Below, piece after piece: positions 6,330-14,426 of a stretch of 21,269 nucleotides of DNA; position 1 is the first letter of the stretch; the number at the start of each line of letters is the position of its first letter. Source of the stretch: Robiginitomaculum sp. Lineage in GTDB: Bacteria; Pseudomonadota; Alphaproteobacteria; Caulobacterales; Maricaulaceae. Position numbers and translations under genes: made by a program. The notes beneath the pieces are model-generated. The model was not told the DNA's origin and searched no databases. It saw only the letters and a list, made by a program, of their open reading frames with translations. The DNA lies in contig JAKIUV010000050.1 in the NCBI GenBank assembly GCA_021647375.1, positions 1-21,269 on the forward strand, in the 5' to 3' direction.

Positions 6330-7381
6330 GGTATATGTATCTCCACACTGTCATCTTCGTCGTGAAGCGCATCAAGTGTGCGTTCAATCTCATCGAGAAA
6401 ATTGCTGTCCGCCATCTCGATGGCAACATTGAGCGCACTGGCATAGCCGATTGCATCCGTACCACCGTGGCTTTTGATGACAATCCCATTTAATCCCAAA
6501 AACAACCCGCCATTACCAAGGCGCGGATCCATGCGTTTTTTAAGGCGGCTCATTGTCGGTATGCTAAAAATAGAAATTATCTTGGAAAAGATATTGTCAT
6601 TCATGGCACCGCGAAGAAAGCTACCCACCAGCCGCGCCGTACCTTCCGCCGTTTTCAGAGCAATATTGCCAGTAAACCCGTCGGTAACGATGACATCGAC
6701 ATCCCCCATGGAAATATCATTCCCCTCAACAAACCCGATATAATTCAGCCCCATTTCCGAGCAAGACAAACTATCATGGGCGGCCTGAATAATGGCATTG
6801 CCTTTCAAGCTTTCGGTTCCCACATTGAGTAAACCAATACTGGGTTTTTTCTTTTTGTATAACGCCCGGTAATAAGCTTCGCCGAGTACTGCGAATTCCC
6901 GGAGCTGGTTGGCATCACATTCCAGATTAGCCCCCACATCCAGCACGACCCCAAAGCCCTCTTGGTGGGGCCACCGCGCCGCGATAGCCGGGCGCTGCAC
7001 CCCTCTTTTCATCCGGAGCAACAATTTGGACATAGCCATAAGCGCCCCGGTGTTTCCGGCGGAAACCGCTACCTTGGCATCGCCCAACTTTACCGATTCG
7101 ATAGCATTCCACATGCTGGTACCCTTGCCGCGCCGCATAGCTGTCGCAGGCTTGGCATCCATAGCAATGACACTGTCCGTATGGCGTATCTCGCTGCGTT
7201 CGCGGGTGTGCGGGGTTTTAGCCAGTAGAGGGGCAAGCTGCGCTTCATCGCCGTGAATGATAAAGCGGGCATGGCGCCCCTTACCTGCGTGTTTCAAAAA
7301 ATATTCGATGCCGTGGATAACAATATCCGGTGCATCATCACCGCCCATTGCATCTACCGATATGATCAATCCGTCCAGCAT
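6326..7381 (-). CDS. plsX: Phosphate acyltransferase PlsX
   Basis: PlsX, a peripheral membrane enzyme, converts acyl-ACP to acyl-phosphate, the donor used by PlsY to make lysophosphatidate. The 351-residue product shows the family N terminus ISVDAMGGDDAPD, SAGNTGALMAMSK, LDVGANLECDANQLREFA, IGLLNVGTE, VEGNDISMGDVDVIVTDGFTGNIALKT and KSHGGTDAIGYASA near the C terminus. A GGGGA Shine-Dalgarno precedes the ATG. It overlaps fabH by 4 nt. The DUF177 (YceD) and rpmF genes that often precede plsX are not here; instead the bc1 chaperone gene lies 65 nt upstream. Confidence 0.98.
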   Translation of the reverse strand: MLDGLIISVDAMGGDDAPDIVIHGIEYFLKHAGKGRHARFIIHGDEAQLAPLLAKTPHTRERSEIRHTDSVIAMDAKPATAMRRGKGTSMWNAIESVKLGDAKVAVSAGNTGALMAMSKLLLRMKRGVQRPAIAARWPHQEGFGVVLDVGANLECDANQLREFAVLGEAYYRALYKKKKPSIGLLNVGTESLKGNAIIQAAHDSLSCSEMGLNYIGFVEGNDISMGDVDVIVTDGFTGNIALKTAEGTARLVGSFLRGAMNDNIFSKIISIFSIPTMSRLKKRMDPRLGNGGLFLGLNGIVIKSHGGTDAIGYASALNVAIEMADSNFLDEIERTLDALHDEDDSVEIHIP

Positions 7382-7446
7382 ATATTCCCCGAATTCTCGT
7401 TATTGTTGAAAACTGCTTATAAGGCAAAAATCCACTTGGATACACA

Positions 7447-7986
7447 TTATTTAGAGAATTTTGGAAAACTCAGGTTCCCACTAGCAATGTCGCCAAGGTC
7501 TTGTTTAGACACATTTTCAAGAAAATTTTTGCCGTAAAGCGTAAAATCACTGGAGTGTTCTATGTTTTTGCACACATGTTTGGCGATTATTGCCTCCAAC
7601 GAATCGTCATTATCTCCGCCGTCAAATGCGTTTGCATATTGTTTTGCCCGCGCAAAAAACATTTTGGCAAGTGGTTTAATGCGGCGCGAAACGCCTGTAT
7701 CGGCCAAGCCCTCCTCACGTAAAGCCACATCAAAATCGTCGATCATAACATCATAGATAGCTTGTGTTAATTTTGCGCCTGTATCACCATGGCCGCGTAA
7801 CACATACATAATTGTGGAGATATGGAGACATAGGATTTCCATGCGTCCATCGGTCGTATCTTCGCACAAATTATCGCCGTAAAACTCTGGCAAACGCGAC
7901 TGTGCCATGGTTTTCGCGTAAATACGCTTGGCATCCTTTTTTTCGGCTCGGTTCGAGCCTGTAATACGTGACAAAATATTCAGCAT
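7447..7986 (-). CDS. Ubiquinol-cytochrome c chaperone (CBP3/UQCC1 family)
   Basis: A 179-residue soluble protein of the family that in mitochondria (Cbp3/UQCC1) assists cytochrome b synthesis and assembly into the bc1 complex; the bacterial role is inferred to be similar. The core spans about residues 30-120: SRLPEFYGDNLCEDTTDGRMEILCLHIS, then LTQAIYDVMIDDFDVALREEGLADTGVSRRIKPLAKMFFARAKQY. It is all-helical by appearance, with no signal peptide or membrane span. It is divergent from bamE (88-nt gap) and upstream of plsX in the same direction, an arrangement I recall from related alphaproteobacteria. An aerobic respiration theme is shared with ctaA and the ccm genes in the window. Confidence 0.9.
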   Translation of the reverse strand: MLNILSRITGSNRAEKKDAKRIYAKTMAQSRLPEFYGDNLCEDTTDGRMEILCLHISTIMYVLRGHGDTGAKLTQAIYDVMIDDFDVALREEGLADTGVSRRIKPLAKMFFARAKQYANAFDGGDNDDSLEAIIAKHVCKNIEHSSDFTLYGKNFLENVSKQDLGDIASGNLSFPKFSK

Positions 7987-8074
7987 TTATCCATCTCTTT
8001 TCACATGTACAGACTTGCCATGTTGTTTTTGATTAGGTAATGGATACGCTGACAAATTGAAAGAGAAAGCTTGC

Positions 8075-8569
8075 ATGCGCGCTAATATATTTAAAATACC
8101 AAGCCTAGCTATCCTTATATTCGGACTTTCTGCTTGTAACCCAACACTGCGTAATCACGGTTACATTCCGACAAAAGATAAGCCGCAAGCAGTTGATACC
8201 GAATCAGATACCAAAGCCAGCGTTTTGGCGCGGCTTGGCAATCCATCTATCAAAAGCACATTCGACGAGAATACATGGTATTATCTAACCAGTGTCCGTG
8301 AACGCTTGGCCTATCTCCGTCCGATAACTTCGGAACGAACAATTACGGCCATTACATTTAATGATGACGGCCAAGTGAAGAAAGTAGCCGAATACGGCAT
8401 TGAAAACGGACAATATGTCAATTTCTCAGACCGCGAAACCCCGACACGTGGTCGTGAACTATCCGTATTAGAACAAATTTTCGGCACGATTGGCCGTATA
8501 CCCGTCGACCAACTCGGCGGAAACCAGGACATTCCGGGGGGAAGTGGCGGCCCTGGCGGCGGACGATAA
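8075..8569 (+). CDS. bamE: Outer membrane assembly lipoprotein BamE (SmpA/OmlA family)
   Basis: BamE is a small lipoprotein of the BAM complex, which inserts beta-barrel proteins into the outer membrane. From the ATG at 8075 the product has 164 residues with a signal peptide and lipobox LSAC (lipidated Cys21; +2 Asn, compatible with outer-membrane sorting). A TTG at 8057 would add six polar residues before the signal peptide and is less likely. The BamE domain follows: TKASVLARLGNPSIKSTFDENTWYYL, then the strand pair TERTI-like RTITAITFNDDGQVKKV. A variable tail rich in Gly and Pro ends the protein, as is common in alphaproteobacterial BamE. It is a single-gene transcription unit with its own terminator. 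Confidence 0.93.
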   Translation: MRANIFKIPSLAILIFGLSACNPTLRNHGYIPTKDKPQAVDTESDTKASVLARLGNPSIKSTFDENTWYYLTSVRERLAYLRPITSERTITAITFNDDGQVKKVAEYGIENGQYVNFSDRETPTRGRELSVLEQIFGTIGRIPVDQLGGNQDIPGGSGGPGGGR

Positions 8570-8593
8570 CGTCTCCCACCAAGACCGCAAATA

Positions 8594-8634
8594 AGCCCGG
8601 TGTCCTGATCACAGATCAAGCGCCGGGTTTTTTA
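8594..8634 (+). terminator. Rho-independent terminator of bamE
   Basis: CCCGG (8596-8600) pairs with CCGGG (8623-8627), extended by two pairs, and an inner TGATC/GATCA stem (8606-8610 and 8614-8618) closes a 3-nt loop. Six T residues follow at 8628-8633. It lies 25 nt after the bamE stop. The opposite strand lacks a T-run, so it serves bamE rather than convergent thiL. Confidence 0.85.
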
Positions 8635-8652
8635 TTACTTGGGAGCGGTCAA

Positions 8653-9624
8653 TTAAAAATGCTTATAGCCCGGTGTATCCACCGGAATTTCGTTGCCTTG
8701 GCTATCCATACATCTGACGCCCGCGCCGTCCGTAACTTTGCCTATGATGGTTAGGGCAATACTGGCCTTATTGGCTTGCCGCTTGAGACCGGATATTTTC
8801 CGCTCGGGCGCGCACATCAAAACCTGATAATCATCACCGCCCGTGGCCAAATCAAGCCTAGCTTTCTGGTGGTTCGCCGCGCCGAGTACCCATCTTGTAC
8901 TCGCTGTAGACAGCGGAATTGTGGTCAGGAAAATATCCATGCTCACCCCGGATACAGCGGCTAAATGCCCGGCGTCGGCGAACAAACCATCTGAAATATC
9001 CACTGCAGCGCTCGCATATTTGCGAATGGCAGCTCTGAGCGCGAATGGTGGATCGGGTAAATGATAAGCCTGCACCCAATATTCAGATTGAGTATCTCGA
9101 ATATCCATTTGATTTAATACTGTTTTTAATCCAAGGTAGCTATCGCCAACACTTCCGGTCACGCACACTAAATCGCCCGGTTTTGCTCCGGAACGCAATA
9201 CGGTTTTCCCTGCAGGCACCGTACCGATCATAGTAATCGTCAGCACATTTTTCCCAACGCCTCGGGTCGTGTCCCCACCCCATAATTTAAGACCATATGT
9301 GGTCTGCGCACGGGCTAAGCCTTGGCAAAAATCAGCTAAATCGTCCTCGCCTATTTGTTCCGGTAATGCCAAAGACAAAAAATAACCGACGGGGTCAGCC
9401 CCCTTGGCTACGAGATCAGAAACATTGACCCGTATGAGTTTTTCTGCGGTTTGCCCATCGAACTTCCCGTCTGGAAAATGCACGGCTTCAATTTGGGTAT
9501 CCATGCTAATAACCGCATCTTGGCCTTTTGGCGGCGTCCAGACGGCGGCATCGTCTTTGAGGTCGAGAGCCTCGCGCCCAGCAAGTCCGCTTAGGTATTT
9601 GGCAATAAAACCAAATTCATCCAT
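8653..9624 (-). CDS. thiL: Thiamine-monophosphate kinase
   Basis: ThiL phosphorylates thiamine monophosphate to the active cofactor thiamine diphosphate. The 323-residue product carries the ThiL/PurM-fold signatures: DDAAVW near the N terminus, ISMDTQIEAVHF, RVNVSDLVAKGADPVGYFLSLALP, WGGDTTRG, the VCVTGSVGDSYLGL hinge, VDISDGLFADAGHLA and ATGGDDYQVL, all needed for Mg-ATP and substrate binding. Its ATG overlaps the nusB stop by 8 nt, so it is cotranscribed with nusB. The nusB-thiL pair is standard. It is the last gene of its operon and converges on bamE; no clear terminator is seen within the window on this strand. Confidence 0.97.
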   Translation of the reverse strand: MDEFGFIAKYLSGLAGREALDLKDDAAVWTPPKGQDAVISMDTQIEAVHFPDGKFDGQTAEKLIRVNVSDLVAKGADPVGYFLSLALPEQIGEDDLADFCQGLARAQTTYGLKLWGGDTTRGVGKNVLTITMIGTVPAGKTVLRSGAKPGDLVCVTGSVGDSYLGLKTVLNQMDIRDTQSEYWVQAYHLPDPPFALRAAIRKYASAAVDISDGLFADAGHLAAVSGVSMDIFLTTIPLSTASTRWVLGAANHQKARLDLATGGDDYQVLMCAPERKISGLKRQANKASIALTIIGKVTDGAGVRCMDSQGNEIPVDTPGYKHF

Positions 9625-10117
9625 CAGTTTTTTCGGTATCAGTCAAACTGGTCGGTATACCGAACTCCCCCGGACGGCGCTCACGGGCTAATTTATCGAG
9701 CGCCGCATTGACAAAATTAGGTTCTTTGCCCGCATAAAAATCTTTGGCAAGCCCGACATATTCATCAACCACGACGATGGCTGGTACGTCAAACATGCGC
9801 AGCAGTTCATAACTGGCACAACGCATAATCGCTCGTAAAGTCACGTCCAGACGGCTTAATTTCCAATTTTTGCCGAGCTTGCCCGCAATAGCCTCATCAA
9901 CGACTTCTTGTTCAGCGACAACTCCCAACACTATAAGCTCGAAAAAATCACTGTCGGCTATACCTTCACCGTCTTTGACAGCCTGTTCTGTCCAGTGCTC
10001 ATTAAACTGCCGTACCACAAATTTGGATTTTTGGTCAGCAATTTCCATTTGGTATAGCGCCTGCACCGCAGAAAGTCGTGCCAAATGTCGTCCGCGCGTA
10101 TCAATATTTGCGTGCAT
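9617..10117 (-). CDS. nusB: Transcription antitermination factor NusB
   Basis: NusB with NusE (S10) binds boxA RNA and supports antitermination of rRNA operons. The 166-residue all-helical product shows the family features ARLSAVQALYQMEIA near the N terminus, a DSDFFELIVLGVV segment, NWKLSRLDVTLRAIMRCASYELL and the closing PAIVVVDEYVGLAKDFYAGKEPNFVNAALDKLAR. Its ATG overlaps the nrdR TAA by one base (TAATG), implying coupling. In many alphaproteobacteria several riboflavin genes separate nrdR and nusB; here there are none. Confidence 0.97.
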   Translation of the reverse strand: MHANIDTRGRHLARLSAVQALYQMEIADQKSKFVVRQFNEHWTEQAVKDGEGIADSDFFELIVLGVVAEQEVVDEAIAGKLGKNWKLSRLDVTLRAIMRCASYELLRMFDVPAIVVVDEYVGLAKDFYAGKEPNFVNAALDKLARERRPGEFGIPTSLTDTEKTDG

Positions 10118-10602
10118 TATTTTTCTTCTTTCGCATTTTTCTCAGCTTCTGATGCCAGTTTTTCGTCGCCGATAAAGCTCTCAAAGTCGGAAACTTCGTG
10201 GAAGTTCTTGTAGACGGACGCATAGCGCACATAGCCAACACTATCCAAATGCGGCAGGCTATCCATGACCATTTGGCCGATAATTTCGCTAGAAACCTCG
10301 TTATTGCCAATGCTTTCAAGCCGCCGGACAATTGCGCTGATCATGCGCTCAATCTGTTCATCTTTGACCGGGCGTTTTTGCAAGGCTATCGTGACCGAAG
10401 CCAAAAGTTTATCGCGGTCAAAGGGCGCCCTGCGGCCATTTTTTTTCACCACGGTCAGCTCGCGTAATTGCACCCGCTCAAAAGTGGTGAACCGCGCCCC
10501 ACAACCATTGCACAACCGGCGTCTACGAATGGCATTGCTGTCCTCGGTATGGCGGCTATCTTTTACCTGGCTATCATCACTGGAACAAAACGGGCAACGC
10601 AT
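10117..10602 (-). CDS. nrdR: Transcriptional repressor NrdR
   Basis: NrdR is a nucleotide-sensing repressor of ribonucleotide reductase genes. The 161-residue protein has the N-terminal zinc ribbon with Cys3, Cys6, Cys31 and Cys34 (MRCPFC and LCNGCGARFTTFER) followed by the ATP-cone domain starting LRELTVVKKNGRRAPFDRDKL and running to about residue 140 (YVRYASVYKNFHEVSDFESFI). The C-terminal 20 residues are a charged tail. An AGGTGA Shine-Dalgarno that overlaps the glyA stop codon serves the ATG, 7 nt after glyA. The glyA-nrdR neighbourhood is usual for the class. Confidence 0.98.
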   Translation of the reverse strand: MRCPFCSSDDSQVKDSRHTEDSNAIRRRRLCNGCGARFTTFERVQLRELTVVKKNGRRAPFDRDKLLASVTIALQKRPVKDEQIERMISAIVRRLESIGNNEVSSEIIGQMVMDSLPHLDSVGYVRYASVYKNFHEVSDFESFIGDEKLASEAEKNAKEEK

Positions 10603-10609
10603 AATTCAC

Positions 10610-11860
10610 CTATAAATCCGGATAAATCGGGAAAGCCTTGGTGAGCTTAGCCACACGTTCACGCACGGAGGCTTCTACGGCATCATCGCCCTTACGGCTA
10701 CTTCCGAGCGCGTCCAAAACTTCGGCCATTAGTTCACCGATCAATTGAAATTCAGCCGCGCCAAAACCGCGCGATGTCCCCGCCGGAGACCCGATACGAA
10801 TACCGGAAGTAATGGTGAACTTTTCTGTATCAAAAGGAATACCGTTTTTGTTACAGGTTATATTTGCACGCTCCAGAGCATGTTCGGCGTATTTACCCTT
10901 TACGCCTTTAGGGCGCAGATCAATCAGCGCCAAATGGGTATCTGTGCCGCCGCTCACGACTGCGTAACCAGCTTTGACCAGAGTATCGGCCATGACTTGG
11001 CAATTGCGCACGACGTTTTTGCTATAGGTTTTAAATTCGGGCGTTAAAGCCTCACCAAATGCAATAGCCTTGGCGGCAATAACGTGCATTAAAGGGCCAC
11101 CTTGCAAACCCGGAAATACGGCAGAGTTGATTTTTTTGGCTATGGCCTCGTCATTAGTCAACACCATGCCGCCGCGTGGGCCGCGCAGGGTTTTGTGGGT
11201 GGTGGTTGTCACGATATGGGCGTGGGGCAATGGATTGGGGTGAACACCGCCTGCCACAAGCCCGGCAAAGTGCGCCATATCCACATGTAGATAGGCACCA
11301 ATTTTATCGGCTATTTCTCTAAACCGCGCAAAATCAATGACGCGGGCATAGGCGGAACCGCCTGCGATAATCATTTTTGGTTTATGCTCTAGGGCAATGG
11401 CCTCAACCGCATCATAATCGATCAGGCAATTGTCTTCACGCACACCGTAAGTCACGGCATTGAACCATTTACCGGACAGGTTAGGTTTTGCGCCGTGTGT
11501 CAAATGACCGCCCGACGCTAAATCCATACCCATAATCGTATCCCCCGGCTGTAGCAGGGCGAGCAACACCGCTTGATTAGCTTGACTGCCGGAATGGGGC
11601 TGCACATTGACAAAGCCACATCCGAACATCTGCCTTGCGCGCTCTATGGCTAAATCCTCGACCACATCTACATGCTCACACCCACCATAATAACGGCGAC
11701 CAGAATAACCCTCGGCGTATTTATTGGTGAGAACGGAGCCTTGCGCCTGTAACACCGCTTCGGAAACGATATTTTCCGATGCAATCAGTTCAATTTGATC
11801 ACGTTGGCGCGTTAATTCATGGTCAATTGCTGCAAATACTGCGGCGTCAGAAGCAGACAT
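10610..11860 (-). CDS. glyA: Serine hydroxymethyltransferase
   Basis: GlyA interconverts serine and glycine using PLP and tetrahydrofolate, and is the main source of one-carbon units. The 416-residue product is collinear with the family: IELIASENIVSEAVL, TNKYAEGYSGRRYYGGCEHVD, VNVQPHSGSQANQAV, HVDMAHFAGLVAGG and the PLP-binding VTTTTHKTLRGPRGG with the Schiff-base lysine Lys223. An AAAGGA Shine-Dalgarno sits 8 nt before the ATG. It is separated from rpoZ by 92 nt, enough for its own promoter, though I see no convincing one and no glycine riboswitch. Confidence 0.98.
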   Translation of the reverse strand: MSASDAAVFAAIDHELTRQRDQIELIASENIVSEAVLQAQGSVLTNKYAEGYSGRRYYGGCEHVDVVEDLAIERARQMFGCGFVNVQPHSGSQANQAVLLALLQPGDTIMGMDLASGGHLTHGAKPNLSGKWFNAVTYGVREDNCLIDYDAVEAIALEHKPKMIIAGGSAYARVIDFARFREIADKIGAYLHVDMAHFAGLVAGGVHPNPLPHAHIVTTTTHKTLRGPRGGMVLTNDEAIAKKINSAVFPGLQGGPLMHVIAAKAIAFGEALTPEFKTYSKNVVRNCQVMADTLVKAGYAVVSGGTDTHLALIDLRPKGVKGKYAEHALERANITCNKNGIPFDTEKFTITSGIRIGSPAGTSRGFGAAEFQLIGELMAEVLDALGSSRKGDDAVEASVRERVAKLTKAFPIYPDL

Positions 11861-11952
11861 ATCGAATCCTTTATCCAGGCTGTTAAAACCGGAACCTAAC
11901 CAGAGCTACCCTGCCCTGCAATAAAAATTAACGAGGTTAGTAAGTAAACTAC

Positions 11953-12324
11953 CTAAAAACGATTATCAGGGCCATTATCACGGTCACTTTGCAACGCCCG
12001 CAACATATCTGATTCGGACATTTCTTTTGGCTGTTCCTGGCCATGCTCTAGCGCCAGAATAGGTGCTTGATCTTCTTCGTCAGGAATATCGTCGTCCATG
12101 ATAACCCGCTGCAAGCCAATGATGAGGCTCTCGCGAAGTTCATCTAGTCCGAGCGTTTCTCCAGCCAATTCGCGTAAAGCAACAACAGGTGTCTTGTCAT
12201 TATCGCGCTCAACGGTCAAAGCCGCGCCAGCAGAAATACTTCGCGCGCGGTGAGCAGCCATCAAAACAAGATCAAAACGATCTGGTAAAACTTCAATACA
12301 ATCTTCAACAGTAACCCGAGCCAT
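11953..12324 (-). CDS. rpoZ: RNA polymerase omega subunit
   Basis: Omega helps assemble and stabilise RNA polymerase by clamping beta-prime. The 123-residue product begins with the alphaproteobacterial signature MARVTVEDCIEVLPDRFDLVLMAAHRAR and has SISAGAALTVERDNDKTPVVALREL, the core omega helices. The remaining 60 residues are acidic and variable, as expected. A GGAG Shine-Dalgarno lies 5 nt before the ATG. It follows ccmI by 154 nt and has a candidate promoter in that gap, so it probably starts a new transcription unit. Confidence 0.96.
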   Translation of the reverse strand: MARVTVEDCIEVLPDRFDLVLMAAHRARSISAGAALTVERDNDKTPVVALRELAGETLGLDELRESLIIGLQRVIMDDDIPDEEDQAPILALEHGQEQPKEMSESDMLRALQSDRDNGPDNRF

Positions 12325-12385
12325 AAAATCTCCGAAAATGAGTGCGCATCAATCCTTAGCGGCGCACACTAAAAAGCTGACCCGC

Positions 12386-12413
12386 TATATAGGCATGTCA
12401 AAAAATTTGGCAA
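12386..12413 (-). promoter_or_regulatory. Candidate promoter of rpoZ
   Basis: On the minus strand, TTGCCA (plus 12408-12413) and TATATA (plus 12386-12391) are separated by 16 bp, about 60 nt before the rpoZ ATG. It lies in a 154-nt AT-richer gap between ccmI and rpoZ. By-eye match only. Confidence 0.45.
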
Positions 12414-12478
12414 GTAAAATGTTCACTCACGAAGAATGCGCATCAAGGCCGCAAAAAGAAAGAGCCGCAGATTTGTCC

Positions 12479-13429
12479 CTATTGTTCGGGCGCAATATCT
12501 AGCCATGCGGCATCTGATAATATTTTTTGGATCATCGCAGGATTCTCTTTGTAAGTCGCTTTCATGAGGGCAATTTCAGCACTGGCTTCGGTTTGTTCGC
12601 CCAAAACTTTTCGAGCGCGCAATAAACGCACCCAACCATCTGGATCGTGCGGATTATCGGCCAGTTTTGCGGATAATCCCGCGACCATAGACTTGATCAT
12701 TTCTTGGCGAGCTTCCGGTGTCATGGCAGCCGCATCACGCATTTGTGCGGCGTTCGGGCCGGGCGCTGTGGAACCAGCAGAAACATCCCCTCCTCTTTGT
12801 TGAGCGATATAGGCTTTGGCGCTTTCATATTCTTCGAGCGCATTCGGGTTATTATCGGTCAGGAGAAGCACTTTCTCATATGCTCTAACGGCATCGTCAA
12901 ATCGGCGTAGCGACATTAAACTGCGAGCATAAAGCATCCAACCTTTGGGGTTTTGGTTGTCTTGTGCGAGTTTTAGCTCTAACTCGGCCACGGCTTCTTC
13001 CAAAGACATCGTGTTTTCGCTGTCTGGTTGCGTTGTGCGCCCAATTGACTGTGCCGGTGTCATAACCGGCTTTTGCAATGCCGCCGTCTTGGTGAGTTCT
13101 GGTCGTCCTAATGTGGTGTATAGCCCAATAGCGGCAAAGGCGAATGCGATGAATAAAATGTTGATTAACAGAGCCTGCGGGCCTGTGTTTTTGTCAGATT
13201 TGGTTTTCGCCAGCACCTGTTTTTGCAAATCGACCTTGGCCAATCCCAGCGCGGAAACATCGTCTGCCTTATCGGCATTTGCAAGCCGAATATCAATATC
13301 TGCAATACGCCCAAGGTAATCTTTAACCTCGCTATCAGCCTCTAGGACAGGCGCTTTTTTGGCATATAATGGTTGCGCCACATACAAAAGAGCAACCAAT
13401 ACAAATAAGCCCATTATCAGCCAGATCAT
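12479..13429 (-). CDS. ccmI: Cytochrome c maturation protein CcmI (CycH-like)
   Basis: CcmI is an inner-membrane chaperone that holds apocytochrome c for heme attachment. The 316-residue product has two membrane spans: residues 1-20 and about 87-106. Between them is a cytoplasmic helical, charged loop with periodic leucines. The periplasmic part begins with a linker and contains TPR-type repeats from about residue 142 (SLEEAVAELELKLAQDNQNPKGWMLYARSLMSLRRFDDAVRAYEKVL) and a second repeat-like segment near residues 250-300. Its ATG overlaps the ccmH stop in ATGA, preceded by an AGGAG Shine-Dalgarno. It is the last gene of the ccmFGHI operon. Confidence 0.93.
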   Translation of the reverse strand: MIWLIMGLFVLVALLYVAQPLYAKKAPVLEADSEVKDYLGRIADIDIRLANADKADDVSALGLAKVDLQKQVLAKTKSDKNTGPQALLINILFIAFAFAAIGLYTTLGRPELTKTAALQKPVMTPAQSIGRTTQPDSENTMSLEEAVAELELKLAQDNQNPKGWMLYARSLMSLRRFDDAVRAYEKVLLLTDNNPNALEEYESAKAYIAQQRGGDVSAGSTAPGPNAAQMRDAAAMTPEARQEMIKSMVAGLSAKLADNPHDPDGWVRLLRARKVLGEQTEASAEIALMKATYKENPAMIQKILSDAAWLDIAPEQ

Positions 13430-13890
13430 TGGTTTTTCTCCTGATCATTTGCCAATGCCGTAAACCGCTTTAATTCGTCTGCACTTAGGGTTGGCGCGTC
13501 AATCTTTGCAGACCCTCGGCGCACCCTCACCACATACCAGATCAAGAAAAACCCGAGCAAGGCGGCAGGCGTAAACCATAGCAAATATGTGTTGGCTTGT
13601 ACGGGCGGCTTTAACAACACAAAATCCCCATAGCGGTTTTGCATAAAGGCCATAACCTCTTCATTACTATCGCCTTTGCGTATGCGCGCCCGCACAAGCT
13701 TACGCATGTCCTGTGCTAGGCTGGCATCGGATTCTTCTATGGGCTGATTTTGGCAAACCACACAGCGCAAAGCCCGGCCAACCTCTTTGGCGCGCAACTC
13801 TATTTCGGCTTCGCTCGGTGTTTGCGCTAGAGCCGGCAAAACAGGTAAAGACGCAAACATGGTGATAACCAATATAAATATTACTCTCAT
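13426..13890 (-). CDS. ccmH: Cytochrome c maturation thiol-oxidoreductase CcmH (CycL-like)
   Basis: CcmH keeps the CXXCH cysteines of apocytochrome c reduced or delivers the apoprotein to CcmF. The 154-residue product has a signal peptide ending near ALA (residues 20-22), the family motif LRCVVCQNQPIEESDASLAQDMR with the redox pair Cys43 and Cys46, and a single C-terminal membrane helix (about residues 102-122) followed by a short cytoplasmic tail. It is the short form lacking a fused TPR domain, consistent with a separate ccmI next door. It overlaps ccmG by 4 nt upstream and ccmI by 4 nt downstream; a GGAGG Shine-Dalgarno precedes the start. Confidence 0.96.
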   Translation of the reverse strand: MRVIFILVITMFASLPVLPALAQTPSEAEIELRAKEVGRALRCVVCQNQPIEESDASLAQDMRKLVRARIRKGDSNEEVMAFMQNRYGDFVLLKPPVQANTYLLWFTPAALLGFFLIWYVVRVRRGSAKIDAPTLSADELKRFTALANDQEKNQ

Positions 13891-14426
13891 TGCTCTGCCT
13901 CCAGCATAAGCACAAAGGGCTTCAGTTCATCTCGCCAGATTTTCTCTGAAATAGGGCCGATAAATTTATAGCGTATATTGCCTTGTTTATCGACGATGAA
14001 ACTTTCAGGCGCACCAGTGACACCCAGATCAATCGCCAGCATACTATCGGCATCAAAGACCACACGGGTATAAGGATTACCACCGCGCGCAAGCCAGCGT
14101 CTTCCCTTTTCTACCGTATCGCGCCAATCAACACCAAGGATTGGGATTTCATTATTGCGCGCCAGCTTCATCAAAACGGGATGTTCCTGGTCACAAGCCA
14201 CGCACCAAGAACCGAAGATATTGACCAAGGTCACCTGCCCATCAAAATAGCTCTGGTCGATGGTCGCATCCATATCCAGCAAGTCCGGCAATGAAAAATC
14301 AGGGAACGGGCGGTTTATCATTTGAGACGGTAATTTACTCGGATCTTTGGTCAGCCCGATAGCAAAGGCAATTCCGAGCGCTAAAAACACGACGAGCGGG
14401 ATTATACCTTTCCATGTTAACTTCAT
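13887..14426 (-). CDS. ccmG: Thiol:disulfide interchange protein CcmG/DsbE
   Basis: CcmG is a membrane-anchored periplasmic thioredoxin-fold protein that reduces the heme-binding cysteines of apocytochrome c. The 179-residue product has one N-terminal membrane anchor (about residues 8-25), then a thioredoxin domain with the WCVAC active site (Cys75, Cys78) preceded by LVNIFGS and the cis-proline loop GVTGAPESF (Pro140). The acidic residues around the active site fit the reducing, CcmG-type branch rather than oxidising DsbA. A GGGAGG Shine-Dalgarno inside the end of ccmF serves its ATG, which overlaps the ccmF stop by 4 nt. Confidence 0.96.
   Translation of the reverse strand: MKLTWKGIIPLVVFLALGIAFAIGLTKDPSKLPSQMINRPFPDFSLPDLLDMDATIDQSYFDGQVTLVNIFGSWCVACDQEHPVLMKLARNNEIPILGVDWRDTVEKGRRWLARGGNPYTRVVFDADSMLAIDLGVTGAPESFIVDKQGNIRYKFIGPISEKIWRDELKPFVLMLEAEQ

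Noticed and set aside
7413..7426. A 14-base sequence, TGCCTTATAAGCAG, shared in inverted orientation with 4155-4168 inside the tRNA-adjacent hairpin.
   Set aside because: About one shared 14-mer is expected by chance in a window of this length when both strands are compared, and the flanks differ.
11861..11952. The glyA leader as a possible glycine riboswitch or other structured regulator.
   Set aside because: The gap is only 92 nt and I see no tandem aptamer-like helices; only a weak GGTTAG/CTAACC pairing is present.
12343..12446. TGCGCATCAA twice (12343-12352 and 12437-12446) in the ccmI-rpoZ spacer.
   Set aside because: Only ten bases match, flanks diverge and there is no symmetry or array; probably chance.
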